Assembly: GCA_028829895.1 (NCBI GenBank)
Contig: CM054179.1
Span: 50,551,391-50,615,390 of the forward strand
Length of the DNA: 64,000 nt
Direction: 5' to 3'
Source of the DNA: Sinotaia quadrata
Taxonomy: Eukaryota > Mollusca > Gastropoda > Architaenioglossa > Viviparidae
The position numbers and the translations under genes are program-made. Under the pieces are notes generated by a model that saw only the letters and a list, made by a program, of their open reading frames with translations, was not told where the DNA came from and searched no databases. Shown here piece by piece: positions 25,460-37,900 of the stretch (the first letter of the stretch is position 1; each line of letters starts with the position of its first letter).

Positions 25460-25477
25460 CCCACCCCCCACCCCCAT
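25460..25477 (-). other. G-quadruplex-prone run on the minus strand
   Basis: The plus strand has three C runs of five or six separated by single A, so the minus strand carries three long G runs with one-base spacers. Confidence 0.5.
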
Positions 25478-25604
25478 CTCAACTCTGTACACGCCCCTGA
25501 CACTAAGTGAGATAGATTCTTAGCGACTTAAGAACCTAAGACTCTTATTAGAAACTCCTAAATAACTAAAGCTGCTTTACACGGCCTCACTTGTCTTCGA
25601 CACA

Positions 25605-25926
25605 TCAATAGTATTACTGATAACATTATATACTGGTCTTTTGTGCGCATTGAATGCTGTTATGTCAGTTATGGTACTGACAGCGCTAGCTAGTGATCTT
25701 TGGTATGCACGGAATGCAGAGTGACATACCTCAGTTGTGGTACTGACAGCGCTAGCTAGTGATCTTTGGTATGCACGGAATGCAGTGACATACCTCAGTT
25801 GTGGTACTGACAGCACTAGCTAGTGATCTTTGGCACGCACGGAATGCAGAGTGACATACCTCAGTTGTGGTACTGACAGCGCTAGCTAGTGATCTTTGGT
25901 ATGCACGGAATGCAGAGTGACATACG
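25605..25926. repeat. 63-66 bp minisatellite
   Basis: Four to five copies of GACATACCTCAGTTGTGGTA + CTGACAGCGCTAGCTAGTGA + TCTTTGGTATGCACGGAATG. One copy lacks three bases. Confidence 0.95.
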
Positions 25927-26179
25927 TCATGTGCACTAGAGAGGACGCCTTATGATTTGGTCCCTAATTAAAGTTTACAACGGCAAGTTTCTGTCAACAC
26001 GTATAATGTTCAAAATTATTGTCCAGTGCTTAGTTGCATGTGCACATTAATCAGATGTGGTTAGTGGCTGTTCTAACTGAAGGGCGACAATTCGTAAATG
26101 TTCGCTGAGCTAATTGTCGTTCCTCAGTTAGTAGGCTTTGTGCACTGGGGTTAGCGCTTAGAAAGCGATTAAGATGAAG

Positions 26180-26450
26180 AATTAAGAGTTGATATTTGGT
26201 AGATGATAACAGGATGAGAAAGAATTATGACAATGTTAACAGTGAAAGGGGATCTATGTACTTAATATAAAATGACGTCCGGTAGATGATGACAACTGAA
26301 GACAATGTCAGTAGTGTAGGGATATACACATACAATAGAGAATGAAGCTCGGTAGATGATAAACAGAATGATGACAATGCCAGCATTGTAGGGATATATA
26401 TATTATAAAATGAAGCTCGATAGATGATGACAATGTAGGGATATACATGT
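26180..26450. repeat. degenerate 65-80 bp minisatellite
   Basis: Four copies built on GGTAGATGATGACAACTGAA / GACAATGCCAGCATTGTAGG + GATATA. Confidence 0.8.
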
Positions 26451-27162
26451 ATGTAAAAGGTTAAATGTCAAAGTGACCCGACCTTGGGCACTGCTTATGC
26501 TGATATTTTTAAGTGTCAAAGTTGGAAGTAAACAACTCAGGTGGAAGACAGGCTAGAAATTGGTGATGCAATCCAAACCAATTCCGAGTGGATGAGTAGT
26601 TTTTCTGTAAGTCTCAAACTTGTTCACAACAAATTCATCCAGTGGGGATGGACTGAAAGTTTCTTTGTTGAAGAAGTACTTTATTCTAATCACTTTGAAT
26701 TTGCTGTGGTAGAGTTCAGTCATGAAAGGCATCCATTAGCTTAATGGTGAGTTAATTGACTGAAAGATAATGGACTTAGAAATATTTCAATATTTCATAC
26801 ATTTATATATTTTTATAAATGTATTTTCATACATTTTAAACTAGCATTTTATATGATATGTTAAACTCGCATTATATATATATATATATTAGAGATGTAT
26901 TATGTGAGTAGATTATTGTTTCTACAAATTGTGAACTATAACTATAAGGCTTGTATGTAATATGCTAAACACTTGACATTGTTTCTAGTGAACATGTTCA
27001 TAAAATTGTTATGTTGTATTTATTATGCTGTATGCGTGTATTGTGGGCTGATAATACTGTTGCAGGAAACTGTACGTTGAGACTTGAATGTAAGAAAGAA
27101 TGGAGTTAGAAATGAATAAACAGGAAACTTAGTATTTGTTCCCTGATTATATTTTACAGAGA

Positions 27163-27745
27163 AGCAGCCTGTTTTGAATTTACCCAAATCTCACAATTTA
27201 CCAATTTATAAACCACTATGACCATGGTGGACACGAGAAGTATCTACCCCCAGTGCGTAAGTATAAGGAAACACTGTATTCTGTTGATATATTAAAGCAA
27301 AGTATTCTCTACTACAGACTACATCATAGAATTTCTGGTACAAGGAAAACTGGAAATTGCTACATTGTTGTTCTGCTTGAGGGAATTAATACAGCAAAGG
27401 AGCGCCAGATTAGCCTCAAGAAAATGGCGGCTCATCAGTGTTCTACAATGTGCAAGAGAAGTTACGTGAAGAACTAACAATTGTATTGCGACAATGACTT
27501 GTGACTTTGTTTTAAAGTGTGCAAAAGACTATTGCAGCAATGCCTAGACAAGGTTATGTACAAACTATTATGGCTATAATCTCTATAACTCAATTTCTGT
27601 TCTGTTAAGATCTACCCTGTGATTTATATTGACAGTAATCTGCTGAATTATGTGTTTGGATATAAGACTGTATAGGTACTGAAATTATTTGAATGTCGTT
27701 CATGGAAACATTGATGTCAAATAAACTTTTCATTGTATTTGCTAT
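27163..27745 (+). other. possible exon and poly(A) site of an unknown transcript
   Basis: TTTTACAG opens a 92-bp stretch ending at a consensus donor (TGC|GTAAGTAT). It contains an ATG (27218) giving MTMVDTRSIYPQC. AATAAA occurs at about 27719. The pieces are not shown to belong together. Confidence 0.2.
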
Positions 27746-27929
27746 ATGATTATACATTTATTGACCTTTTTATTGACACACATTAATAACCTTATTGTGG
27801 AAAAGATAGTAGGTGGATGGGGTCTTACTAAATATAGATTAAAAGATGGATCTATCTTCTCCTTTAGCAAGAAGTTTTCTACCTATAGAAATATTGTGTG
27901 ACAATAAATGTTGTCTTAATGTTATGGAA

Positions 27930-29000
27930 GAGGGAAAACGTTTATAGCGCCCGCATATCCGCTAAGTGAGAGAGACGAGTGGTGTCTTGTGGGGAATTAT
28001 TAATAACATAAATTAAGATTCTCATCTCTTGTAATTAGTTATGGATGATTATATAATAATAATCATAATCAATAACGAGTGTGGCATAGGTGTCACATAA
28101 CCGTTTGTTTTAACCAAATGGGTCTATAATCGCCTTACCAGGCAACGGACACTAACCAGTATTTTGTAAAATTGTATCAGTTTTCAGACAGAACTGCTGT
28201 GAATATCAAATAATATGATTCAAACATTTTTTAAGAGTCCGGTTGAGACCCGATTTTTCAACTACAGTTCTCTTTGACACCCTCCCTCCAAAAATGTTGG
28301 CAATTGGAGTAAGGGACACTACTTACTACTACCTCGTGCAATTGCAGTGAAGGATAGTTTCCCATGTTGAAGGCATTCTGCGCATGTTATCAAGTGACAT
28401 CAAAAGCAGATTCTGGTTGGTTAATGTGAATATGTGTTGGATATGTTTCGTGTTTTTCATGTCATACAGTATGTGGCAGAGATTTAATACAAAAATTAAC
28501 CAGACTGATTACAAATTTTACTAGTCTTATTTTTTTTTATTATAAAACTCAATGTAGGGCGCCCCCCCCCCCCCCCAAAAAAAAAAATAATCATAATTCC
28601 TTTAAAAAAAGTGTTGTTCTGATTAAAAAGTGGACTACTTTCTCTTTGATTAATTTTGATTAATGTTACAACCGACCGCATCGGAAACGTCATGCAGTTT
28701 TGGTGAAACTGTTGGCAGTTGCACTTGAATGATACAGTTTTAAAATAACATCATTTTATGAGGAAACTGTTTTAAATATATTTGATCATTACCAATAATC
28801 AGATAGTCACTGATTATATGAAATTAATACATTTTACAAGCATCATAGACAATGAAATTTTTAGTACAAAAGTAATATAAAGACGAAATTATCTAAGATG
28901 TCCCAACAATTTAGGGTCCTCGTCAAACCAACATGGCTGCCAAAATGAGCTATTGCGGGATTTTTAAAACTTTTTGGTCTACTTTATATTTTTCAAATTA
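27930..29000. other. intergenic, nothing recognised
   Basis: Unique AT-rich sequence with a 16-C run followed by A (28561-28588). CpG density falls from here rightwards. Confidence 0.45.
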
Positions 29001-30663
29001 AATACTAATACATACACACACATCAAACACACACTATTCGATAAATATAAGGAAAATAATATATAAAGCGATAAGGTAAATGAAAGGAAATTGATCAGTA
29101 TAAAATAAACGAGTCGGGTACAGTATATCAGAATGTACTTTGGTTAGATATTTTTCATTAGTTAGTTAAGGTGATATGATCAGAATCTAAAGCAGACAAT
29201 GTTTTCAGTTTTATAGGATGGGTGTTGGAAAAATTTCTTGATATATTCTTTTTGTGTTAATGCCGCTTTATTATCAATATATATTACAAAATTGATCTTC
29301 CTACATGATGCCCAATTCATTGCAAACACTAAGTAAATATTAAAACAGTTTAATTAATAATTTGTTTTGTTTTTCCAAAAATAAAAGCCAAATCAATCGG
29401 GATGCTCTGCTTTTTAGCCATCCGTATGTTTGTAGTATTGAAATAAATAACATTGCACAGACCAGTAATTAATAGTTTAGTGACTATTTTAAACATGCAC
29501 CCACATTTTTGTCTATGCTTATTATAAATGACACTTTCCACAAATGCATATAAAAACAGCACACATAAGCAATTAAGAACATAATTTTGATTAAAAAGAA
29601 ATAGTTGTTTTATTTGTCTAAGAGACATTATTCTTATTTACATAAATTCTGAACACTCAAAAGAAAATAGCAAAATTGTATTTTTCACACAGAATTTAAT
29701 GGAAACAAGATAAACTATTTCAACCATAAAAAAGTGTTATGACACTGTAAATGCTATAAAAAAAAAAAAATTAAAATAAAACCAAAATTGGCATATTTTA
29801 CACCAAAACCCTTTGTGTAATATTGTCAGCCACAATTCCAAAAATCACTTTTCAATGTAAATGATCATTTTCAGTCAAAATGTCATGAACATCATTTTAT
29901 TGTAGAACAGAAGAAGTATTATTCACAAAAACATTTGTCAGTCAACAAAAAAGCAATGTATCACTAAAATCAGTGAATATATGCAGTGATCATACAGATA
30001 CAAAATTTATTTTACTAGAAATTGTGTTTATTTTCAAAACCATTTACCAACATAAGAAAAGCATGCAGAAAATCCATCACTGCCGGAAAAAACATGCACA
30101 GTACAACAGTGAGGGGCTTTAAGCTGTCAAAGAAATGCCAGATAAAGATACATAGCTACACTAAAGGGTTGCTAAAATATTTCTACAGATGTTTCACAAT
30201 ATAAATAGCTATCTGTTGAGCAGTGCAGACATCAGCTTTGCCATACAGACAAACAAAACTTTCAGCCCAACAGACAGAACTAGTTAACTGTTTAACTATA
30301 TAGAGAGCCATATATTTAGCCATGAGAGAATCAGTTGGTTACCATTACATGTTAACTGGTTAGTAAAAGCAGTCATGTTTAACTATGGAGAAAACCACAC
30401 CTAGCACTACACTGTATGTATGCTTGTCTGTTAAGACAGCCCTTGCCTGGCTAGAAACCATACATTTAGATCTACAAGAACAGTTAGATATTTAGTTGTA
30501 AAGGCAAACCATGTGCTTGCTTCTTTAAGAATGTAACTGTAAAACCAGCCACATGTTATTCTTGCAAAAAAATCTCATTTTTTAATCATAATATACATTT
30601 TAATATCAGACAGCCAATCATTGGATGTGTAGCTGTGAAAACAGTAATCATTTAGTCAATGTT

Positions 30664-30877
30664 TAGCCATACAGGCCAACGTTTACTTAGCTGTAAAAGT
30701 AGCCACTTGTTTAGACAGAATCAACCACAAGTTTAGCCATACAGGCCAGCATTTATTTAGCTGTAAAAGTAGCCACTTGTTTAGACAGAATCAACCATAG
30801 GTTTAGCCATACAGGCCAGCATTTACTTAGCTGTAAAAGTAGCCACTTGTTTAGACAGAATCAACCATAGGTTTAGC
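30664..30877. repeat. 71-bp tandem repeat
   Basis: Three copies of TAGCCATACAGGCCAGCATT ... GTTTAGACAGAATCAACCAT. Confidence 0.93.
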
Positions 30878-30985
30878 CTAGCGTTTTTAGATTACAAAAT
30901 ATACTAAAACATAGAAATCACCTAGCGTTTTTAGATTACAAAGTAAACTAAAACATAGAAAACACATAACGTTTTTAGATTACAA
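30878..30985. repeat. 44-bp tandem repeat
   Basis: Two and a half copies of AGCGTTTTTAGATTACAAAA ... CTAAAACATAGAAA, directly following the 71-bp array. Confidence 0.88.
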
Positions 30986-31229
30986 ACTATCCAAGTGGAA
31001 AACTGACTGCATCAAAAGCTCTGATTATTGTAAAATTTTAAATCACTATAATTATGTGTAAATATCTAGTACAATAACATTAAAATGAGGAGAAAGAAAG
31101 AGAATGGCTAGTCCTTTTATTCTGAGTAAATTTTATGATAAAATTTTTTTTTTAAAGTTCAGAAACAATCTGATCATCATTTCTTAAAATACATATCAAA
31201 AGCCTTGTTATAGACATCAGGTTTGTTTA

Positions 31230-31260
<31 letters not shown>

Positions 31261-31905
31261 ATGTGTTCTTAGAATACAAATCATATATGTTCCAAATAAA
31301 TACGGAAAAGATTGGTCCCAGCTCCTCTAACATGGTCCCAATTACAGAATAACCAATACTCTTTCTTGCACCAAAATAACAGCAGTGGAGAATAAAAGAA
31401 AGTACACTTAAGTACTACTTCATGCTTCATGACAAAAGTCTGCAGTGACATTAATAGTTAAGAATGCAAGTGCTACACATATTTTAGATTTTAAAAAATT
31501 GTCATAACATAAATACATAGAAGGAACTATTCATTAAAATAAAATCAGTTAAGAACACAAAATAAATAAGCATCAAAACTAGTCCAAACTTAACAAGGTC
31601 TAGTAAAAATATCAAACACCGGTGAAAAATATACATGTAATTTACTTTAAATCATCAAACCTGTGATTTCATTAATTTCCTATTTATAATATGATTGTCA
31701 TATATTTCATTTTTATCACCCATGACTCATTTTTTTTTTTTTACTACTTATCACCATATAACCATCAATTTAAATTTCATTACCGAAACTTATGGCCAAA
31801 TTAGCCTCAGGAGCAAAATTCATGATCTGATCAATTTACTGATTATATTAAATTGCATGATTTACTTTACAGAGATATTGTGTACCAAAGAATAAGGGAA
31901 TAATA

Positions 31906-32077
31906 CAGTGGAACTCCGCGATAACGCAAATTCGGATATAACGTGGCCGTGGCATGGCTCCCAAAATAATATCTTAATAATGCAATCTATTGCAAAACCC
32001 CACATTAATGCGACCCCACTAGTAATGCGATCTAGTTTTATGGACCCCAATTATTGTGTTATAGTGAGGTTTCACTG
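31906..32077. mobile_element. pogo/Tigger-like MITE
   Basis: 172 bp between TA dinucleotides (31904-31905 and 32078-32079). The ends are CAGTGGAACTCCGCGATAAC and, reversed, CAGTGAAACCTCACTATAAC. The CAGTG-AAC-TC--ATAAC pattern and the TA target are typical of pogo/Tigger-type mariner elements. No coding capacity. It is a local CpG-bearing spot in CpG-poor DNA. Confidence 0.75.
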
Positions 32078-32319
32078 TACATTAATAAGACATAATATAT
32101 TAGAATCATTGCATTATATAATTCCTATCTTCATATAATAAAGATATATATTTTTAGCACCTAGATTTTTATATAGACTATACTAAAGTAGAAACACCTA
32201 ATTACTGAAGGGCTGCAAGAGAAATCAAAGAACAAGGGTAGTAAAACATAGAGCTCTACATGTTTATTTGCACGAGAACTTTCTATAAGCTGAATCACAT
32301 CAAATTCTTAGCACCTTTA

Positions 32320-32475
32320 GTATCATTATACTATTTCTGTTTATTAATATAATTACACTCTTTCTCTTTATGAATGTCATTGCACTATTTCTGCTTATTA
32401 ATATCATTATGCTATCTCTGATTTTATTAATGTAATTATACTTTTTCTGTTTATGAATGTCATTATAATATTTAT
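32320..32475. repeat. 27-28 bp tandem repeat
   Basis: Six diverged copies of ATTATACTATTTCTGTTTAT + TAATAT. Confidence 0.8.
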
Positions 32476-34822
32476 GTTAATTAAGTAGTTGTTGTATACA
32501 CTCCGATTTAGACTGACAAACCCTTGATTTCATGGATTCCTAACTACAAAAAATTTCTACTAAACTTCTTTGTTTAGTATCCATACTTTTAAAAAGTAAC
32601 AGATAAGATCATTAATGAATTTTTTAAAATTATATATGACAGCCCATTACTGAGGATCAGTTGGACACTAAATCATCTCATCAAATTTAATAGCAACCTT
32701 AGGTACATAATTTCTTCTGGGAAACCACATTATTCTTGCATAAGTTTTTAAGCTGTCAATGAGCAAAATTTAAAAGAAGCATGTTTAAAGAGTGTTAAAG
32801 AATTTTATAATCAATAAATGCCCCATACTTTAAAAAAAATATAAATAAATAAATAAAAATTAATCAAAATTAAAAACATAAAATAAAAACTAAATTTTAA
32901 AGTTACTGTAAATCAAAAGTGTTGCAAATGAAAGGAGTTAAAAGTATTTTTCAATAATTTATTTCTTCAGTGTTATTTTCTGGACAACCCTAAGATTGCT
33001 AGAAAAAATATTGCTTGAAAAAAATCCACAAATTTTCACACAAACACAAATATGTCATGCATGAAACAAAATCATTTCATATTTATAAGAAAAGTTTTTA
33101 AAGCAGAGGCCTGTATATAAATATATGTATCAGAAAATAAATAAATTCTTTGGTAAAAATTTCTTTATTATACAATTACATTTTTATTACAAATACAAAT
33201 ACATAAGTATTCAGTTTGCATCACAGTGAAAATATGGCACACTGCATTCATTTAAGCATTTCACAGAGAACCATCATATCAGCAACTATCATTCTTATGC
33301 AAATCTAGTAATTAATTTCTAATAATCATATTCATGTAAGTTTATGAGGAAGATTTTTTGTTACAAGACAAAAAGTATTTTTAAAAATTTCATTACAGAT
33401 GTATTTTTTCTTCTCACATTTTTGTTTAATTTTTACTTTTTTTCTTTCACCGTAATTAATGCACACCTGTTTGTGGCATCAAATATGTTTAGTGAAAGTC
33501 TTGAGAAACTGGTTTGTGACATATCAAAATAGTAGCACATTATGGATAATCTACCTACCTACCTACCTTCTTTTTTATCTAGCTAGTTAGATAGCGATAT
33601 AACAACACACTCTTGAGGGTAGTGGGCAGGTAGCATTATTACTATTTGCATCAGATTTTAAAATATGTCTTGTTTTACTGCTATTAGCTAAAGTGACTTG
33701 TTTTTTACATATAGCAACAGTCTTCTAATGCAGTCTTCTTAAAACCAGACAGAATTCAGCACTGAACATTTCGAAAGACTGTAAAAATATGACAAAATAA
33801 AACCTTGTTCATTTTGAGAGCGGAACTTTTCACAATAGTGTGTCCTACAAGTTAATGACTACTGGGTATGTTTCTTCATTTACTTGCTAGAGAAAGGTTC
33901 AGACTTGCAGTTAATATTACCGGCAGAAGAGGTGAGTGTGTGCAATTGGAAGGGGTGGGGGCAGAGAGGAAGAAGAAGAGTTGATTGCTGAATCCATACT
34001 AAGATTACAACTTACAGTGAGAAGAAAATCTGCAAATGCTTACTGAAACTGCTTACCCTTCATTTCCTTCTTTCATCTGTCTGTCCCCTGTTACATTCAT
34101 CAAAACTATACAATAATTACATGTACACACAAATAACAATGCTTATTTGACAGTAGTGTCCATTATATACTATTTGTTGAAAAGAATTTGTCATACCCTG
34201 AAAGAAATAGTATGAGAGGAACATGTCACACAATGAAAGAACAATGTGTTATTAGGCACTGTAGGTGAGAGTTGCTGCAAAATGGCAATAGGGGTTGAGG
34301 AGGGGGGGGGGGGTTCGGACAAAAATGCATTCCAATGTTATACTTTGTGAAGACTTTTAATTCTAACATTTGTGGACTAGTTTGGAAGCAACAGATCTTG
34401 CCTAATAAGTGTACATTTTAATTTTTTTTAAAATACAATTCAATACACAACTTCTCATTTTAAATAATTAGTTTTCAGATACAGCAATGCTGAATATAAC
34501 TTGATTATATAACAATTTATTTTTTATTTTTTCTTTCCTACTTGAAAACCATGACCACTCTGCTTTCCTATAACTTTATTTTAATGCATTTAAATTAGTT
34601 CAATATATTATGGAAAATTAATCAATTGCAGACTGGAATTATTCATTCAAGTTTTGGATTACCCTGCATGTTAATAATATACCCCATATCCTAGACATGT
34701 TACATCTTCATATTACTGGGATGTAAACTACCCAATCAATGAATGCAAAATTTTCTTGCAAACTGCACAGATAAGTTTAGATTGCCACATATAAAGATGT
34801 GTGACCATATGACATCGCATTA

Positions 34823-34923
34823 TTAATTAGACTCATGTGAGGCAATGAAGTTGAGTAAATCAATGCGAGTGGCAATGCCAAAGATCATTTCTTTCTGCAC
34901 CAGGGATGATTTTGCCCCGCAAT
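34823..34923 (-). CDS. CBS: CBS coding exon 14 and stop (residues 492-524)
   Basis: Encodes [20 protein letters not shown] then [12 protein letters not shown] and TAA at 34823-34825. Thr510 and Asp513 match the human SAM-binding Thr535/Asp538. The acceptor is AAGCAG, with a weak pyrimidine tract. Confidence 0.95.
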
Positions 34924-37900
34924 CTGCTTCAGACAAAATGAAGAAAAATGGAAGAATTAACAGCTGATTGTATGCTAATAATCAAATAATAAAAATGCAT
35001 ACTTTTATACACAAAGTAATATATTGTTCAGTCTTATGGATTTGCTGTAGCAAAAACACCATTAAGCTTTTTATTTAAAACAACTTGAAATCATACCTAT
35101 GAGCCAACCAGTTCTAATACCACAGACTATGTCGCTTTCAGACAATAACAGTATCATAAACATCATGCTGTGCTTTTCACTTTGTCATCATTTATCCTCT
35201 AATATGAATATGTATTCACTCATTATTTTAAGTAGTAAGATATAGGCCCCTTTTCAGTGATATTTACTTTTATGTCAAATTATTAGAAAATGTATGTCAC
35301 GCTAAATAAGCTCTTTGACTCCACTGTTATCTATGGCTAATGAAATTTAAGAAAAATTCACCTAAATAAATTTTATATTCATGGGAAAGAGAAGTGGTTC
35401 AGGTTCAATGGATAGATTATAATTCTACACAAACATATAATAGCCAGTGCGAAAATGGTGTGTGAAGATTTGACAGCAGTTGGTCAGCACATCAGCATGG
35501 GGTCAATGGTGTTACTAAACAGTTGACTATTCTCAGTGAAAATGACAAATAAAAAAAATATCAGAAATCTTTCAAGGCTTACTTATTAAGTCATTTGAAT
35601 TTTCAAACACTTAGCTATTTTATATTACAATAAACAACAATTGAAATGCATGTGCATAAAACAACCATGAAATGATTAAATTTGTATTTTGAAGGTAAAC
35701 TGATAAACCCTGCAATGATGAAGAACACTGAGGAAAATGATCTAGTACTTTTAGGTCAAGTCTTCACTAATTTCATATATTATGGTAAATATTAAGGTTA
35801 AAAAAATTATTCAATAAGGGTATTATTGGCAAATCGCTTAACTTTTTAAATGAAATGTTTTTAAATGAAATTAGAGTAATTTGAAATTGTAATATTCTGA
35901 CATGGAATCTTAAAATCAAATGCTCTGCTTCAAAGTCACTTTAAATCTTAAATCTGAACACTAAATCTTCTTTATAATCTGACAATGAACATTATTAATA
36001 GCCCAACATTGCATATTATTAATAGTCTGACAATGAACATTATTAATATTCCAACAAGGGAATTACATTCAATTCAGGGAAAGAAGGGAAGAGGAAAAGA
36101 AGAAAAATAAGTCTTTAAGAAAAATAAGGAACACAATGGAAAGGAGAAAGGAATAACAAGACCTTTGGTTGAATGTGTATTTATGTATGTGTCATAGGTG
36201 TATGTGTGTATTAATGTGTGTGTCATAGGTGTGTGTGTGTATTAATGTGTGTGTCATAGGTGTGTATGTGTGTGTGCGTGCGTGCATGCTTGCATGTGAG
36301 TGTGTGTGAGTGAGAGAGAGAGACATACATATATATATATTGTAATTTGTATAAGTCATGCATTTACATATATGTGTGTGTGTTTGTATGTGAGCTAAAT
36401 ACCACAGTTTGACAGTAATGTAGAAAATGAGTTGTCAGACTGCGAGAAAGTGTGACCATTGTCTCCAACAGGACAGACATTCATGAAACCAAAGGAATTT
36501 TGTAAAAGATAATATAAGAGAAGAAAATATGTTCATAATATAATTTCTTGTAGCATGATGTCACTGGCATTTGATCTAGTAATGAAGAAAACCTGATGAT
36601 CACAGTACTAGCTGGTTCAAATGATTGACAAGAAGAGAAAAATTGTTTTAATATTTTATTTCTTTACAAGCAGAGGAAAATCGTTTTCACTGTTTTTGTT
36701 TGTTTTATTTTATTTTTCAATGAGGGTTCCTGAAGACATCTTATACTTAAATTTTGCAAACAACATCCATGTTCAAAGAATAATAATTTTGTTGCACAGC
36801 AACACCTCCGACAAGTTAAAGGTCTATCCCACTTATTTGATGTTAAGGTCGAAAAAATGAATTTGCTGCATATGCATATGCATGCACACACACAACACAG
36901 CATACAATAAATGATGCAAGTGTAAAAAAATCCCACAAGAAATGTTCTGTTGTAAATGTGACACATACCTCTGTAATTTCAGAACAGAATTGTACAAGTT
37001 TAATAGAAATCTTGTGTGCACAACAACTTTTGCACAATGATCACATTTTCTGAATACTTTTAAATGAAGAGGAGTGGAATGATAATGTGGTAGAGGTGAG
37101 ATGACATGGGGAAGGAGTGAGATGATATGGAGAAGGGATAAGATGGTACAGGGAAAGGGTGGGATGAAATGATAAAGGGGTTAGATGTGGGAAAGGGTAG
37201 GATGAAATGAAGGGGTGGGTTGATGTGGAAAGGGGTGGGGTGAAGTGAGATGATATGGGAAAGAGGTGGGATGATATGATAAAGAAGTGAGATGTGAGAA
37301 AAAGGCCCAGGGGTGAAATGGGAAAAGGGTGGGATGAAATGGGGAAGAAGACAAGTTCACTTACACTGGCGCTGGCTGTGCACAACGAGAACAAAGTGGT
37401 CAATGTCCAGCATTCGTGATAGCTGTCCTAGTGAGCTGTCCATTTTTACCTAAACATTTCAGTCCACATTTAAGTATATTGTTTCAACAAATGCTAGTAT
37501 ACTTAATGAAAACGTATTTTCAGATATTCAAAGTGATAAAGAAAATTATACATAAATTTAGTATCTATGCCCATTTTTCTCAATATCTATTGATATGTGT
37601 TCAAAACACACTCTGTCTCATACTGGCCTTCCTGCCTGTCTCTGTCTCTCTCGTGTGCATGCTTGCACACACAGAGACCATATACAATTAAAAGGTTTTA
37701 CAAAAGATGAATAAGGAAAAGGACAATATTTGTTTTAAATCAAGAAAAACTTTCAAAATTAAAAGTTTTTTGAAGATGACTGTCTTATCTTTCAGATCAA
37801 ATGAAATATTGTTTATTTTTAAACAAGCTTATCTTATTTATTTAATTAACAAAATATTTTTTTAATACAAGCTTTTTTGTTTATTTAATTAACAAAATAT

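Larger units (their letters stand above)
29000..34822 (-). other. CBS 3' flank or long 3' UTR, CpG-poor, no gene recognised
   Basis: A strongly AT-rich stretch with few CpG. It contains tandem repeats at 30664-30985 and 32320-32475, a (TG)n tract at about 31234-31260, a C run followed by A just upstream (28561-28588) and the pogo-like MITE (31906). No ORF resembles a known protein. Confidence 0.5.

Noticed and set aside
25358..25498. Possible MITE between CAGAGGGGCG and CGCCCCTG
   Set aside because: The inverted match is only about eight bases with an indel, and no target duplication is seen.
37041..37403. 120-codon minus frame rich in Ser, Pro and His
   Set aside because: Overlaps CBS exon 13 in another frame and the purine-rich array; low complexity.
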